A DNA stretch of 64,000 nt from CAVPWP01 sp963709395 (GTDB lineage Bacteria > Pseudomonadota > Alphaproteobacteria > Rhodobacterales > Rhodobacteraceae), in the NCBI GenBank assembly GCA_963709395.1, contig CAVPWP010000020.1, forward strand, positions 474,728 to 538,727, in the 5' to 3' direction. Made by a program: the position numbers and the translations under genes. The notes beneath the pieces are model-generated. The model saw only the letters and a list, made by a program, of their open reading frames with translations. It was not told the DNA's origin and did not search any database. Positions 17,518 to 26,828 of this stretch are shown here, in pieces; the stretch's first letter is position 1, and each line of letters opens with the position of its first letter.

Positions 17518-18186
17518 ATGAGTTCTGCCATTATTCAACTGCTGGTCCTGGCTGGCATTGCTGTCTTCCTGATCGTGCGTCTCAGAAGCGTGCTCGGCAC
17601 CCGCGAAGGGTTCGAGAAGCCCCCGGTTCAGGTCCCCGGTCCGTCCGACCGCAAGCGGTCGGGTCGCCCTGAATTCGATGTGATCGAAGGCGGGCCGGAT
17701 CGCGACATCACGGACCACGTCAAGGACGGAACAGATGCCGCCAAGGCGCTTGCCGCGATGAAGATCGCCGAGCCCGGTTTCAACGTCCGCGAGTTCCTCG
17801 AAGGTGCCCGTGGGGCCTATGAGATGATCCTCATGGCTTTTGAAAAAGGCGATATCGAAGATGTGCGGGGCTTCCTTGCCCCCGACGTGGCCGAAACCTT
17901 CGACGAGGTGATCGAGCAGCGCAAAGCGCAGGGCCTCAGCATCGATGCCAACTTTGTCGGCGTGCGCGAGGTCACCCTGACCGATGCAACCTTCGATCGC
18001 GACAGCAATGTCGGCGATGTCACTGTGCGCCTTGTTGCCGAACTTACCTCGGTGGTGCGTGATGCCGAGGGCACTATCGTCGAGGGCAATGCCAACGAGA
18101 TCAAGCGCCAGAGGGATACCTGGACCTTCTCGCGCCAGATGGGCGCGGACGATCCGAACTGGCTTCTGGTCGCGACCGGGGAATGA
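17518..18186 (+). CDS. Tim44/TimA family membrane-anchored protein
   Basis: It has one N-terminal membrane helix (residues 3-22), a short disordered linker rich in proline and arginine (about 30-60), and a Tim44-like alpha+beta domain from about 85 onwards (ALAAMKIAEPGFNVREFLEG, then VAETFDEVIEQRKAQGLSID). Bacterial members are related to the mitochondrial import-motor anchor Tim44; their bacterial function is poorly defined, with an envelope or import-like role suggested. The 222-residue length is typical. mltA follows after one base, so the pair is co-transcribed. Confidence 0.85.
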   Translation: MSSAIIQLLVLAGIAVFLIVRLRSVLGTREGFEKPPVQVPGPSDRKRSGRPEFDVIEGGPDRDITDHVKDGTDAAKALAAMKIAEPGFNVREFLEGARGAYEMILMAFEKGDIEDVRGFLAPDVAETFDEVIEQRKAQGLSIDANFVGVREVTLTDATFDRDSNVGDVTVRLVAELTSVVRDAEGTIVEGNANEIKRQRDTWTFSRQMGADDPNWLLVATGE

Positions 18187-18187
18187 C

Positions 18188-19216
18188 ATGCGGCGCCTTG
18201 CGGCCGCGATGGTTGTCGCCGCAGGCGTCGTGACGGGTCCGGCGCAGGCCCAGACCACGCAGCGCCTTCTCGACTGGGAAGCCCTTGACGGCTGGCAGGC
18301 GGATGACCACGCTGCGGCCCTTTCGGTATTCAGCGAAACCTGCGGAGACCTGCCCGGCGCTGACTGGGCAGCCCTTTGCGCGCTGGCCCAAAGCCGGCCC
18401 GATGCGCGCAGCTTTTTCGAGTTGTTCTTCCGTCCGGTGCTCATCGAGGACGGCACACCCGCCCTGTTCACCGGTTACTACGAACCCGAACTGACCGGCT
18501 CGCCCGTTCCCACGGATCGGTTCCGCTTCCCCCTCCATCGTCCGCCGCCCGAACTGGGCGGCGGTCCCTGGCTGACCCGCGCCCAGATCGAGGAGAGCGG
18601 GGTCCTGAAGGGCCGGGGTCTCGAGATCGTCTGGCTCGAGGATCCTGTCGAGAAGTTCTTTCTTCAGATCCAGGGCTCGGGCCGCATTCGGCTTACCGAC
18701 GGGCGCGGTATCCGGGTGGGGTTCGGCGGAAAGAACGGCCACCCCTACCGATCGGTCGGGCAAGAGCTGGTGCGACGCGGGCTTTTCCAGGCACATGAGG
18801 TGTCGGCCGGGGCGATCCGACGCTGGGTGCGCCAGAACCCCGACGCCGGCCGCGCACTCTTGCAGACCAATCCGTCCTATGTGTTCTTCCGCGAGGTCAG
18901 CCAGGTTCCCGCCGACAAGGGACCGCTTGGGGCGATGAACCGCTCGATCACCGCGGGGCGCACGGTGGCCGTCGATCCGGCCCATGTGCCCCTTGGCGCG
19001 CCGGTCTGGATCGAAAAGCGCGGCGCGGACCCGATCACCCGGCTGATGGTGGCGCAGGATACCGGTTCGGCGATCAAGGGTGCGCAGCGGGCCGATATCT
19101 TCTATGGCACGGGCGATGCCGCGGGCCTGGCCGCCGGGCGGGTGCGCGACCCTGGTCGCATGGTCGTACTGCTGCCGATCGAGACCGCGCTGGCGCAGGC
19201 AGGGCCGGACGGCTGA
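18188..19216 (+). CDS. mltA: Membrane-bound lytic murein transglycosylase A
   Basis: MltA cleaves peptidoglycan glycan strands between MurNAc and GlcNAc, producing 1,6-anhydro ends. From ATG 18188 it has 342 residues. An N-terminal signal sequence (MRRLAAAMVVAAGVVTGPAQA, cleaved after about residue 21) is followed by the MltA domain with TGYYEPELTGS and FFLQIQGSGRIRL, and a C-terminal 3D domain with three aspartates (VAVDPAHVPLG, VAQDTGSAIKG, ADIFYGTG). No lipobox cysteine is seen, so it is probably periplasmic rather than lipid-anchored. The anhydro-muropeptides it makes feed the AmgK/MurU route encoded at 30 kb. Confidence 0.95.
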   Translation: MRRLAAAMVVAAGVVTGPAQAQTTQRLLDWEALDGWQADDHAAALSVFSETCGDLPGADWAALCALAQSRPDARSFFELFFRPVLIEDGTPALFTGYYEPELTGSPVPTDRFRFPLHRPPPELGGGPWLTRAQIEESGVLKGRGLEIVWLEDPVEKFFLQIQGSGRIRLTDGRGIRVGFGGKNGHPYRSVGQELVRRGLFQAHEVSAGAIRRWVRQNPDAGRALLQTNPSYVFFREVSQVPADKGPLGAMNRSITAGRTVAVDPAHVPLGAPVWIEKRGADPITRLMVAQDTGSAIKGAQRADIFYGTGDAAGLAAGRVRDPGRMVVLLPIETALAQAGPDG

Positions 19217-19786
19217 TGTCGCGCCGCAAGCCAAGGACACTGGATGCGCGCGAACGGGCGCTCTGGGCAGGAAGTCGTCAAATCCGCGGCGCCGATGCGC
19301 AAGACGGTGCCGGTCCTCCCGGACGAGCCACCACGCCCCAAGCCGGTGACACCACCCAAGAAGTCGACCGAACCGATCGAGCCGTTCCGGATCGGTGAAA
19401 GGGCCGGTGCCGTGACTGCTTCGATTGCGCCCGAACGCCAGCCTCACCTGCGCATGGACAAGCGCGCCTTCGGCCAGCTCAAGCGCGGCAAATCGACCCC
19501 TGAAGCCCGCATTGACCTGCACGGGCTGACCGTGGCCGATGCCCATTCCGCCCTGATCGCGTTCCTGTTGCGGGCGCAGTCCGAGGGCCTGCGCCTGGTT
19601 CTTGTCATCACAGGAAAGGGCCGAAGCGGCGATGGCCCGATCCCCGAGCGACGCGGCATCCTGCGCAGGCAGGTGCCGCACTGGCTTGAACTGCCGCCGC
19701 TGTCGCAGGCCGTGCTTCAGGTCGTCGAGGCGCATCAGCGCCACGGCGGATCAGGCGCGTTCTACGTCTATCTCCGTCGCAGGTGA
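19216..19786 (+). CDS. Smr-domain protein (putative endonuclease), with a one-base frame break
   Basis: Smr domains are nicking nucleases related to the MutS2 C-terminus. The N-terminus MSRRKPRTLDARERALWA starts at 19216, overlapping the mltA stop by one base. At about 19266-19272 the frame shifts: the next frame gives EVVKSAAPMRK, a proline-rich linker and the Smr domain with IDLHGLTVADAHSAL and VITGKGRSG, the conserved DLHG and GxG motifs. Removing one base yields a normal 189-residue protein. The break is probably a sequencing insertion. Its end overlaps the MFS gene tail to tail. Confidence 0.85.
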
Positions 19787-20995
19787 CAGAAGCGGCCGAG
19801 CGCGCACCATTCCAAGGGCCACCAGCGACGCGGCAAAGACGAAGTAGGCGGCGATTCCCGGCATCTGTGCCGTGAAGGGAATTCCGGCGTCGATCAGGAC
19901 GCCGGTCAGCCCCGGCCCGATCGCGGTTCCGAACACCATGACCGCCACCGCAAGCGACTTGATCGCCCCAAGATGCTTGGTGCCGTAGAACTCGGCCCAG
20001 AAGGCGTTGGGTACCGTTGAATTGGCGCCCTGCGACAGGCCCATCAGGGCCATGGCCATACCCGCCGCGAAGAGGCTTTCGGTCAGACCGAAGAGCAGGA
20101 ATCCCAGCGCCATGGGAAGCTGCACCAGCGGCATCATGCGCCCGGTCCCGATCCTGTCGACAAGCGCCCCCGAAATCAGAAGGCCGACCACCCCCGACAG
20201 CGTGAAGACGGGAAAGAGCGCGGCGATCTGAAGATGCTCCCACCCCTTCGACTCCGCGATATGGACCTGCTGAAAGAAAAAGGCGGTCGAGAACGCCGCA
20301 GGCGCCAGAAGCGCGGGCACGATCATCCAGAACAGCCAGTGATGCAACATGTCGCGCCGGGTCCAGTGTCGGCCCAGCATCCCGAGCGATTGGGCGCTTT
20401 CGGCAATGGATTGCGGCGTCCGCTCGAGCCTCAGAAGCGGACCGACCACCGGGATCAGCACCGCGATGATGACCGCGGCCACGACCCAGAGCGTGCGCCA
20501 GTCGAAGACACCCAGAAGCGCCACGAAAAACAGGGGAAGCAGCGCCTCGCCCGCCGCGACGCCAAGACCGGCCACCGACAGGGCCCGCCCGCGCGACGCG
20601 ACGAACCAGCGCGCCATGGCGACGATGGCGATATGCGTCGACATCCCCTGACCGGCAAAGCGCAGGAAGAAGATGGCGAAGGGAAGGAGCCAGACGACCG
20701 GAACCGCCGCCATGAAGAGGCAGGCCGCGGCCAGCCCGGCCAGGACGACCGGGGCCAGCACCCGCACCCGGTGCCGGTCGGTCAGCATGCCAAGCCAGAT
20801 CATCACGATCGCGGATGCGGTGGTGCCCAGCGAGTAGATCCCGCCCCAGGCCCCGTGCGACAGGCCGAACTCGGCCCGGATCTCGCCCGCGAAGACCGAG
20901 ATGAAGAAGGTCTGCCCGAAGCTCGACACGAATGTCAGCAGGACTCCGACCGACAGAAAGGGCGCGTTGTCGCGAAGAAAGCGGGCGAAACTCAT
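19751..20995 (-). CDS. MFS transporter (monocarboxylate/NarK-like group, substrate unknown)
   Basis: A major facilitator with about 12 predicted membrane helices in 414 residues from ATG 20995. Visible hallmarks are the loop 2-3 motif WLGMLTDRHRVRVLAP near 60-75 and the repeated SGALVDRIGTGRMMPL motif after helix 8. The substrate cannot be assigned from sequence alone. It lies downstream of hslU on the same strand with an 83-base gap. A longer in-frame start at 21046 only adds polar residues. Confidence 0.85.
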   Translation of the reverse strand: MSFARFLRDNAPFLSVGVLLTFVSSFGQTFFISVFAGEIRAEFGLSHGAWGGIYSLGTTASAIVMIWLGMLTDRHRVRVLAPVVLAGLAAACLFMAAVPVVWLLPFAIFFLRFAGQGMSTHIAIVAMARWFVASRGRALSVAGLGVAAGEALLPLFFVALLGVFDWRTLWVVAAVIIAVLIPVVGPLLRLERTPQSIAESAQSLGMLGRHWTRRDMLHHWLFWMIVPALLAPAAFSTAFFFQQVHIAESKGWEHLQIAALFPVFTLSGVVGLLISGALVDRIGTGRMMPLVQLPMALGFLLFGLTESLFAAGMAMALMGLSQGANSTVPNAFWAEFYGTKHLGAIKSLAVAVMVFGTAIGPGLTGVLIDAGIPFTAQMPGIAAYFVFAASLVALGMVRARPLLSPATEIDVERA

Positions 20996-21078
20996 GCGCC
21001 CTCTTTCTGCCGCCTGCCGGGAAATTGAAAGAGCGGCCGGGCGCAAACGTCCGACCCCGACCTCCTATGCGGGCGGCC

Positions 21079-22389
21079 TTAGAGGACGTAGCGGCTCATG
21101 TCCGCCGATTTGAGAAGCTCGCCCAGGTTCGCATCGACGAAGGCGGCATCGACCGTCACCGTCTCGCCCGACCGGTCGGGGGCGGTGAAGGACAGTTCTT
21201 CGAAAACCCGCTCCATCACCGTGTAAAGCCGCCGCGCCCCGATGTTCTCGACCGACTGGTTCACGTCGGCCGCGATCTTGGCAAGGGCCGCGATGCCGTC
21301 TTCCGTGAAGGTCACCGTTACTTCCTCGGTGCCCATGAGGGCGGTGTATTGCCGGGTCAGGGCATTGTCGGTCTCGGTCAGGATGCGCACGAAGTCCTGT
21401 TCGGTCAGTGCGCGCAGTTCGACCCGGATCGGCAGACGGCCCTGAAGCTCGGGCAGAAGGTCCGAGGGCTTGGCGATGTGGAAGGCGCCGGATGCGATGA
21501 AGAGGATGTGGTCGGTCTTGACCGGACCGTATTTGGTGCTGACCGTCGTGCCTTCGATCAGGGGCAGCAGATCGCGCTGCACCCCTTCGCGGCTGACGTC
21601 GGCGCCCCGAGTTTCGGCCCGGGCTGTGACCTTGTCGATCTCGTCGAGAAAGACGATCCCGTTTTCCTGAACCGCCTCAAGCGCCGCCTTGGTCACGGTC
21701 TCGTCGTCGAGAAGCTTGTCGGCCTCTTCGGCGATCAGGATCTCATAGCTGTCGGCCACGGTCATCCGCTTGCGCACCTTCCGGCCGCCGAACGCCTTTC
21801 CGAAGATGTCGCCGATGTTCATCATGCCCCCGCCCTGGCCCGGCGGCATTCCGGGGATCTCCATCATCGGGAAGGGGCTGGCCGAGTCTGCGACCTCGAT
21901 CTCGATCATCGTGTCGTCAAGCTCGCCGCGCTTGAGCTTGTCGCGGAACATCTCGCGCGTCTGGGAGCGGGCGTCGGTTCCGGCGACGGCCTCGATCACG
22001 CGGTTCTCGGCGGCAGCATGGGCCTTGGCCTTGACCTCGTCCCGCATGGTGTCACGGGTCATGGTGATCGAGGTTTCGACAAGATCGCGGATGATCTGTT
22101 CCACATCGCGGCCGACATAGCCGACCTCGGTGAACTTGGTGGCCTCGACCTTGAGGAACGGCGCGCGGGCAAGCTTGGCCAGGCGGCGCGAGATCTCGGT
22201 CTTGCCGACGCCGGTGGGGCCGATCATCAGGATGTTCTTGGGATAGACCTCGTCGCGCAGGTCGTCGGCAAGCTGGCGCCGTCGCCAGCGGTTGCGCAGC
22301 GCCACGGCCACGGCGCGCTTGGCGTCCTTCTGGCCGATGATGAAGCGGTCGAGTTCCGAAACGATTTCGCGCGGGGTCAGGTCGGTCAT
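21079..22389 (-). CDS. hslU: HslUV protease ATPase subunit HslU (ClpY)
   Basis: HslU is the AAA+ unfoldase that feeds proteins into HslV. It has 436 residues. The Walker A GPTGVGKTEISRRLA is near residues 58-72, the inserted I domain with its glycine/methionine-rich MPPGQGGGMMNIGD is near 175, the Walker B GIVFLDEIDKV near 245, and the C-terminus ends in YVL, whose tail docks into HslV. hslV overlaps its start by four bases. Confidence 0.98.
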   Translation of the reverse strand: MTDLTPREIVSELDRFIIGQKDAKRAVAVALRNRWRRRQLADDLRDEVYPKNILMIGPTGVGKTEISRRLAKLARAPFLKVEATKFTEVGYVGRDVEQIIRDLVETSITMTRDTMRDEVKAKAHAAAENRVIEAVAGTDARSQTREMFRDKLKRGELDDTMIEIEVADSASPFPMMEIPGMPPGQGGGMMNIGDIFGKAFGGRKVRKRMTVADSYEILIAEEADKLLDDETVTKAALEAVQENGIVFLDEIDKVTARAETRGADVSREGVQRDLLPLIEGTTVSTKYGPVKTDHILFIASGAFHIAKPSDLLPELQGRLPIRVELRALTEQDFVRILTETDNALTRQYTALMGTEEVTVTFTEDGIAALAKIAADVNQSVENIGARRLYTVMERVFEELSFTAPDRSGETVTVDAAFVDANLGELLKSADMSRYVL

Positions 22390-22943
22390 TTCGAGATCGT
22401 CTCCACCGTCAGGTTGCCGTTCGTGTAGACGCAGATGTCCGCGGCAATCGCCATCGCCTTGCCCGCGATCTCCTCGGCCGTCAGATCGCTGTCCATTAGC
22501 GCCCGCGCGGCGGCCAGCGCGTAGTTCCCGCCCGAGCCGATCGCGGTCACGTCATGTTCGGGTTCGAGCACGTCGCCTGCGCCGGTGACGACGTAAAGAT
22601 CGGCCCCGTCGGTGACGATCAGGAAGGCCTCGAGCTTTTGCAGATACTTGTCCGTGCGCCAGTCCTTCGCCAGTTCGACACAGGCGCGCTGAAGCTGGCC
22701 CGGCGTCGCCTCGAGCTTGGCCTCGAGCCGTTCGAGCAGGGTGAAGGCATCCGCCGTCGATCCCGCGAAGCCGGCGACCACCTCGTGCCCGCCGGGCCGA
22801 AGGCGGCGCACCTTGCGCGCGGTGCCCTTGATCACGGTCTGTCCAAGGCTCACCTGCCCGTCGCCCGCGATCACCACCTGTCCGCCCTTGCGAACCCCGA
22901 TGATCGTGGTGCCGTGCCAGCCGGGAAAGTCGTTCTGCGCCAT
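22386..22943 (-). CDS. hslV: HslUV protease proteolytic subunit HslV (ClpQ)
   Basis: HslV is a threonine protease related to proteasome beta subunits. The start at 22943 (MAQNDFPGWHG, 185 residues) is preceded by a strong AGGAGG and leaves a short propeptide before the catalytic threonine in TTIIGVRKGGQVVIAGDGQV (about 12-31). The lysine of VRKGG and the GSGGNYALAAARAL block are present. A longer in-frame start at 23024 lacks family similarity. Confidence 0.97.
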   Translation of the reverse strand: MAQNDFPGWHGTTIIGVRKGGQVVIAGDGQVSLGQTVIKGTARKVRRLRPGGHEVVAGFAGSTADAFTLLERLEAKLEATPGQLQRACVELAKDWRTDKYLQKLEAFLIVTDGADLYVVTGAGDVLEPEHDVTAIGSGGNYALAAARALMDSDLTAEEIAGKAMAIAADICVYTNGNLTVETISK

Positions 22944-23019
22944 CGGGGCCTCCTGTTGTCTCGCGCCTATATGGACGCGCCGTGTCGCGGGAACAACCGC
23001 ACGGCACCGGGCCGGAAAT

Positions 23020-23046
23020 GACAAAGGGCGCCAGTGATGGCGCCCC
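23020..23046 (-). terminator. Rho-independent terminator after trxA
   Basis: An eight-base perfect stem GGGCGCCA / TGGCGCCC with loop GTGA (23026-23045) lies 22 bases past the trxA stop. On the minus strand it is followed by a T-rich stretch (TTTGTCATTT), a modest U-tract. Confidence 0.6.
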
Positions 23047-23067
23047 TCATGGCCGTTCGAGGCAAAC

Positions 23068-23388
23068 TCACACGGCCTCGTCGATCCAGCTTTTCAGCGC
23101 GGCCTTCGGCGCGGCGCCGACCTTGTTCGAGACCACTTCGCCGTCCTTGAACAGGAACAGCGTCGGGATTCCGCGCACGCCAAGCTGACCCGGCGAGTTG
23201 GGATTCTCGTCGACGTTGACCTTCACGATCTTCACGCGGCCTTCGTACTCGGTGCTGAGCTCTTCGAGCGCGGGACCGATCTGCTTGCAGGGGCCGCACC
23301 ACTCGGCCCAGAAGTCGACGACCACCGGGATATCCGACTGGCGGACCTCGGCGTCGAAGGTTGCGTCGGTGACAGGGACGGTCGCCAT
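23068..23388 (-). CDS. trxA: Thioredoxin
   Basis: A 106-residue cytoplasmic disulfide reductase. The redox motif WCGPC is at residues 30-34, preceded by VVVDFWAE, and the cis-proline loop GIPTLFLFKDG lies near 73-83. It sits 74 bases downstream of addA, in the same position as in many Rhodobacterales, and is followed by the hairpin terminator at 23.03 kb. Confidence 0.98.
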   Translation of the reverse strand: MATVPVTDATFDAEVRQSDIPVVVDFWAEWCGPCKQIGPALEELSTEYEGRVKIVKVNVDENPNSPGQLGVRGIPTLFLFKDGEVVSNKVGAAPKAALKSWIDEAV

Positions 23389-23462
23389 AGTAGCCCTCCT
23401 TGGGAATCTCGGAACAGGGCGTGAACCTATGAAGCCGCCTCCGGCGCGTCAAGCCATGCCCG

Positions 23463-26400
23463 TCAAGATGTGGCGGCGCGCCCCAGGGCCGGTATCACGA
23501 TGTCGTGCGGCAGAGGCATCAGCATACCGGTGGTCGTCCATAGAATGGCGGTCCCGACCCGGCGGTCGGGGTAGGTGGCGGAGAGAAGGGCGGCATAGGC
23601 CCCCATCTGGCGCAACAGGCCCTCGGGCACGTCTTCCGGTCCCGAGGGGACAACCCGGTTCGACTTGTAATCGACGGCAAGAACCGCCTCCGGGCCGACG
23701 ATCAGCCTGTCGATGGTGCCGGCGACCAGCCGTCCGCCAAGCGCTGCGACCGGACCCGCCACCGGAACCTCGGCCAGCGTTCCGGGCGCAAAGACCGCCG
23801 AGAGGGCCGGGTCGTCCAGCAGCTGCAGGGCGGTACGCAGAAGCTCGGCGCCTTCGTCCTGGGCAAGGGGAATGCCAATCCCGTCGAGAACTGCACGCGC
23901 GACCGCTTCCCGGTCGGCCGGGGTGCAATCGCCAAGATGTTCGAGCAGAGCGTGCAGAATGGTGCCACGCGCCTTCGCTGTCTCGGTGTCGCCGTCGCCC
24001 GGCTGTTCGCCCGGCAGGACCTTCGCGCCACCAAGATCCGATGGGCTGAGGGGTTTCGGCATGCGGATGGCGGGCGGCGGTTGCGCCGTCGTCCACGGGG
24101 CCAGGTTGGTCGGGGCGTCCGGGGCTGGAGTGGCGTCGATCACTGGCCCGGCGCCCCAGTCGCCGTGGGTCAGGCGCAGGCCCGGGCCGGTCGGCATCTC
24201 GTGGGCATGGGCGTCGGTCGCGGCAAGCCCGCGTTCGACCTCGTCGTACCAGGTGTTGGTGTCGTCCTTCCGTTCGCCTGCGCCGCAGACCACAAGCCAG
24301 TTCTCCGCCCGCGTCATCGCAACGTAAAGCAGCCGCCGCCGTTCGGCCCTGTCGGCCTCGGCCGCGCGCTCACGCGCCTCAGCCATTGCCATCGGGCTTT
24401 GGGCCTTGGGGGTCTTCCACAGGGCAACATTGCCATCGCCGATCAGAATCTCGCCCCGCCGCTCCCGTTCCATGCGCAGCGTGTCGGGCAGGATGACGAT
24501 GGGCGCCTCGAGACCCTTGGCGCCATGCACCGTCATCACCCGCATTTGCCGTCCCGCGCCCTCGGCCTGCCGCTTGACCTCGACCTCGCCCGACTGCTGC
24601 CAGGCAAGGAAACCCGTCAGGCTTGGGATTTCCAGCAACTCGTACCGCAGCGCCTGGTTCAGAAGCTCGTCGAGGCCATCCTCGGCTTCCGGTCCGAGGC
24701 GGGCGATGATCCGCTCGCGGCCTCGGCCGGCGGTCAGGACCGCCTCGATCAGTTCGTAGGGGCGCAGGAAATCGGCCCGGGCGATCAGCGGTTCAAGAAA
24801 GGCCAGCGTTTCGGGATGCGCCGTCCGTTCCCGCCGAAGCGCCTGCCAGAGATAGCCCTCGCGCCCATGGGCCAACCGAAAGAGCGCGTCTTCCGACCAG
24901 CCCAGAAGCGGGGATCGCAACGCCTCGGCCAGCGCAAGGCTGTCCTCTGGCAGGGCCAGGAACCGCAGGACCGACAGCACATCGCGTACCGCAAGTTCGG
25001 CCGACAGGCGCAGGCGGTCCGCCCCGGCGATCGGCAGGTCGGCGGCCTTGCAGGCGTGGATGATGTTGTGAAAGAGGCCGCTTGTGCGGCGCTGGACCAG
25101 CACCAGCACGTCCCCGGCATGGACGAGACGGCGCGTGCCGTCCTTCTGCGGCAGCGTTTCGCGTCCAACGATATCGTGGATGAACCCGGCAACGGCGCGG
25201 GCAAGCCGCACGTTGTGGTGATCAGCCCCCTGAAGGTCGACCGGATTCCACCAGTGCTCGGGCTCTTCGGCCGCCTCCGGGGGCAGTACCGGCCAGAGAT
25301 CGACACGACCGGGAAGGGCGGCGTTGAAGGCGCGGTGGCGCTGGCCGTCCTGGTCACCAGCCTCGACGCCATAGGCGGCGTCCACCGCCGACAGGACCGC
25401 AGCAGATGACCGGAACGAATACTGAAGTTGCAGCCGCTGAAGCCCGCCATTCGCCATCAGGCTGTGACGAAACCGGTCATGCATGGCGTCGAAGGCTTCG
25501 GGGCGCGCGCCCTGGAAGGAATAGATCGACTGTTTCTTGTCGCCCACGACGAAAAGGGTGCGTGGCGTGTCGGCGCGCGCGCCGATACCCGCGGCGATCT
25601 CGTCGGCCAGTGCTGCGATGACCTCCCATTGCGCGGGGCTGGTGTCCTGGGCTTCGTCCACGAGGATGTGGTCGATCCCGCCGTCGAGCTTGTAGAGCAC
25701 CCAGGCCGCGGCCGGTGCATCGCCCAGAAGCGTACGGGTCCGGCGGATCAGATCGTCGAAATCGAGCCATCCACGCGCGGCCTTCGCGTCGGCATAGGCG
25801 GGAAGGACGGCGGCGGCGAAGGCATGCAGCGCAGCCGTCTTTTCGGCGGCGGCCAGCGACAGGCGCAGGTCACGCGCGGCGGCGACCCGGTCCATCAGGG
25901 CGTCGAGGGCTTCGGTCCATGCACCCAGCGCGGCCCGCGCCGCCTTGGTGGGGAAGGCGCCCGCCTTGGAGGCGAAGGCACCGGCCTTTGCGGTTTCTCC
26001 GTAAAGCAACACGTCCTCGAGAAGGGGCAGATCCGCAGCGCTCAGCGGACGCCCCGAAAGCGGCCCCAGCTTGGCGGCGGCCTTGCTATCGTTCGCTCCC
26101 CCGGCGGCAAGGACAGGCAGCACGGCGGACAGAAGTACCGCTTCACCCCCGTCGAAGGCGGTACGTTCGAGGTCGGGGGCATCGAAGCCGGGCGGCAGGT
26201 CGAAAAGCGCCAGCACTTCGTCACGGGAAAGTGCCCTGTCAAAGCCGTCCTGCGCAGCCAGCACCTCTGCGGCCAGCGACTCGAGCCCATCTCCGCTGAA
26301 ATACCGTGCCGCGGCGTCAAGGGCATCGCGGGCCGGACCCTCGGCCAGCCGGTCCAGCACTTCGGCCAGAAGCGCCTTCGACTGGATCTCATCAATCTCG

Positions 26401-26828
26401 GTGAACTGTGGCGGAAGCCCGGCTTCGAGCGGAAAGCGCCGCAGGATCGACGCGCAGAAGGCGTGGATCGTCTGGATGCGCAGACCGCCCGGCGTTTCCA
26501 GAGCACGTGCGAAAAGCGTGCGCGCCTGACCCAGGTCGCGCTCCGTTGTCTCTCCGATCTCGGACAGCGCCTCGGTGAGCGACACATCGTCCAGCATCGC
26601 CCAGGCACCCAGACGCCCCAGGAGGCGGTTCTGCATCTCGGCGGCCGCAGCCTTCGTGTAGGTCAGGCACAGGATGTTCTGGGGATCGACACCGTCGAGC
26701 AGCAGCCGCGCAACACGGTCGGTCAGAACCCGCGTCTTTCCGGACCCCGCATTGGCGGCAAGCCAGGTCGACCGCCCCGGCTCGGCGGCGCGATGCTGCG
26801 AGAGGGTGGCGTCGTCCGGCGCGGTCAT
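23463..26828 (-). CDS. addA: Double-strand break repair helicase-nuclease AddA
   Basis: AddA with AddB unwinds and resects broken DNA ends to load RecA, the alphaproteobacterial counterpart of RecBCD. The 1121-residue protein begins MTAPDDATLSQHRAAEP. The UvrD-type Walker A ANAGSGKTRVLTDRVA is near 22-37, the Walker B VDEAQDTSPAQW near 390, the VMTVHGAKGLEAPIVILPD motif near 770, and the nuclease motif VDYKSNR with upstream GTIDRL near the C-terminus. Its start overlaps the addB stop as ATGA. No frame break is present. Confidence 0.97.
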   Translation of the reverse strand: MTAPDDATLSQHRAAEPGRSTWLAANAGSGKTRVLTDRVARLLLDGVDPQNILCLTYTKAAAAEMQNRLLGRLGAWAMLDDVSLTEALSEIGETTERDLGQARTLFARALETPGGLRIQTIHAFCASILRRFPLEAGLPPQFTEIDEIQSKALLAEVLDRLAEGPARDALDAAARYFSGDGLESLAAEVLAAQDGFDRALSRDEVLALFDLPPGFDAPDLERTAFDGGEAVLLSAVLPVLAAGGANDSKAAAKLGPLSGRPLSAADLPLLEDVLLYGETAKAGAFASKAGAFPTKAARAALGAWTEALDALMDRVAAARDLRLSLAAAEKTAALHAFAAAVLPAYADAKAARGWLDFDDLIRRTRTLLGDAPAAAWVLYKLDGGIDHILVDEAQDTSPAQWEVIAALADEIAAGIGARADTPRTLFVVGDKKQSIYSFQGARPEAFDAMHDRFRHSLMANGGLQRLQLQYSFRSSAAVLSAVDAAYGVEAGDQDGQRHRAFNAALPGRVDLWPVLPPEAAEEPEHWWNPVDLQGADHHNVRLARAVAGFIHDIVGRETLPQKDGTRRLVHAGDVLVLVQRRTSGLFHNIIHACKAADLPIAGADRLRLSAELAVRDVLSVLRFLALPEDSLALAEALRSPLLGWSEDALFRLAHGREGYLWQALRRERTAHPETLAFLEPLIARADFLRPYELIEAVLTAGRGRERIIARLGPEAEDGLDELLNQALRYELLEIPSLTGFLAWQQSGEVEVKRQAEGAGRQMRVMTVHGAKGLEAPIVILPDTLRMERERRGEILIGDGNVALWKTPKAQSPMAMAEARERAAEADRAERRRLLYVAMTRAENWLVVCGAGERKDDTNTWYDEVERGLAATDAHAHEMPTGPGLRLTHGDWGAGPVIDATPAPDAPTNLAPWTTAQPPPAIRMPKPLSPSDLGGAKVLPGEQPGDGDTETAKARGTILHALLEHLGDCTPADREAVARAVLDGIGIPLAQDEGAELLRTALQLLDDPALSAVFAPGTLAEVPVAGPVAALGGRLVAGTIDRLIVGPEAVLAVDYKSNRVVPSGPEDVPEGLLRQMGAYAALLSATYPDRRVGTAILWTTTGMLMPLPHDIVIPALGRAATS

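Noticed and set aside
18101..19744. 547-codon leftward frame opposite mltA and smr
   Set aside because: Its low-complexity, arginine-rich product is the mirror of the real MltA coding sequence.
20932..22428. Long rightward frame opposite hslU
   Set aside because: A shadow frame of the GC-rich hslU gene; it has no family features, while HslU is complete on the other strand.
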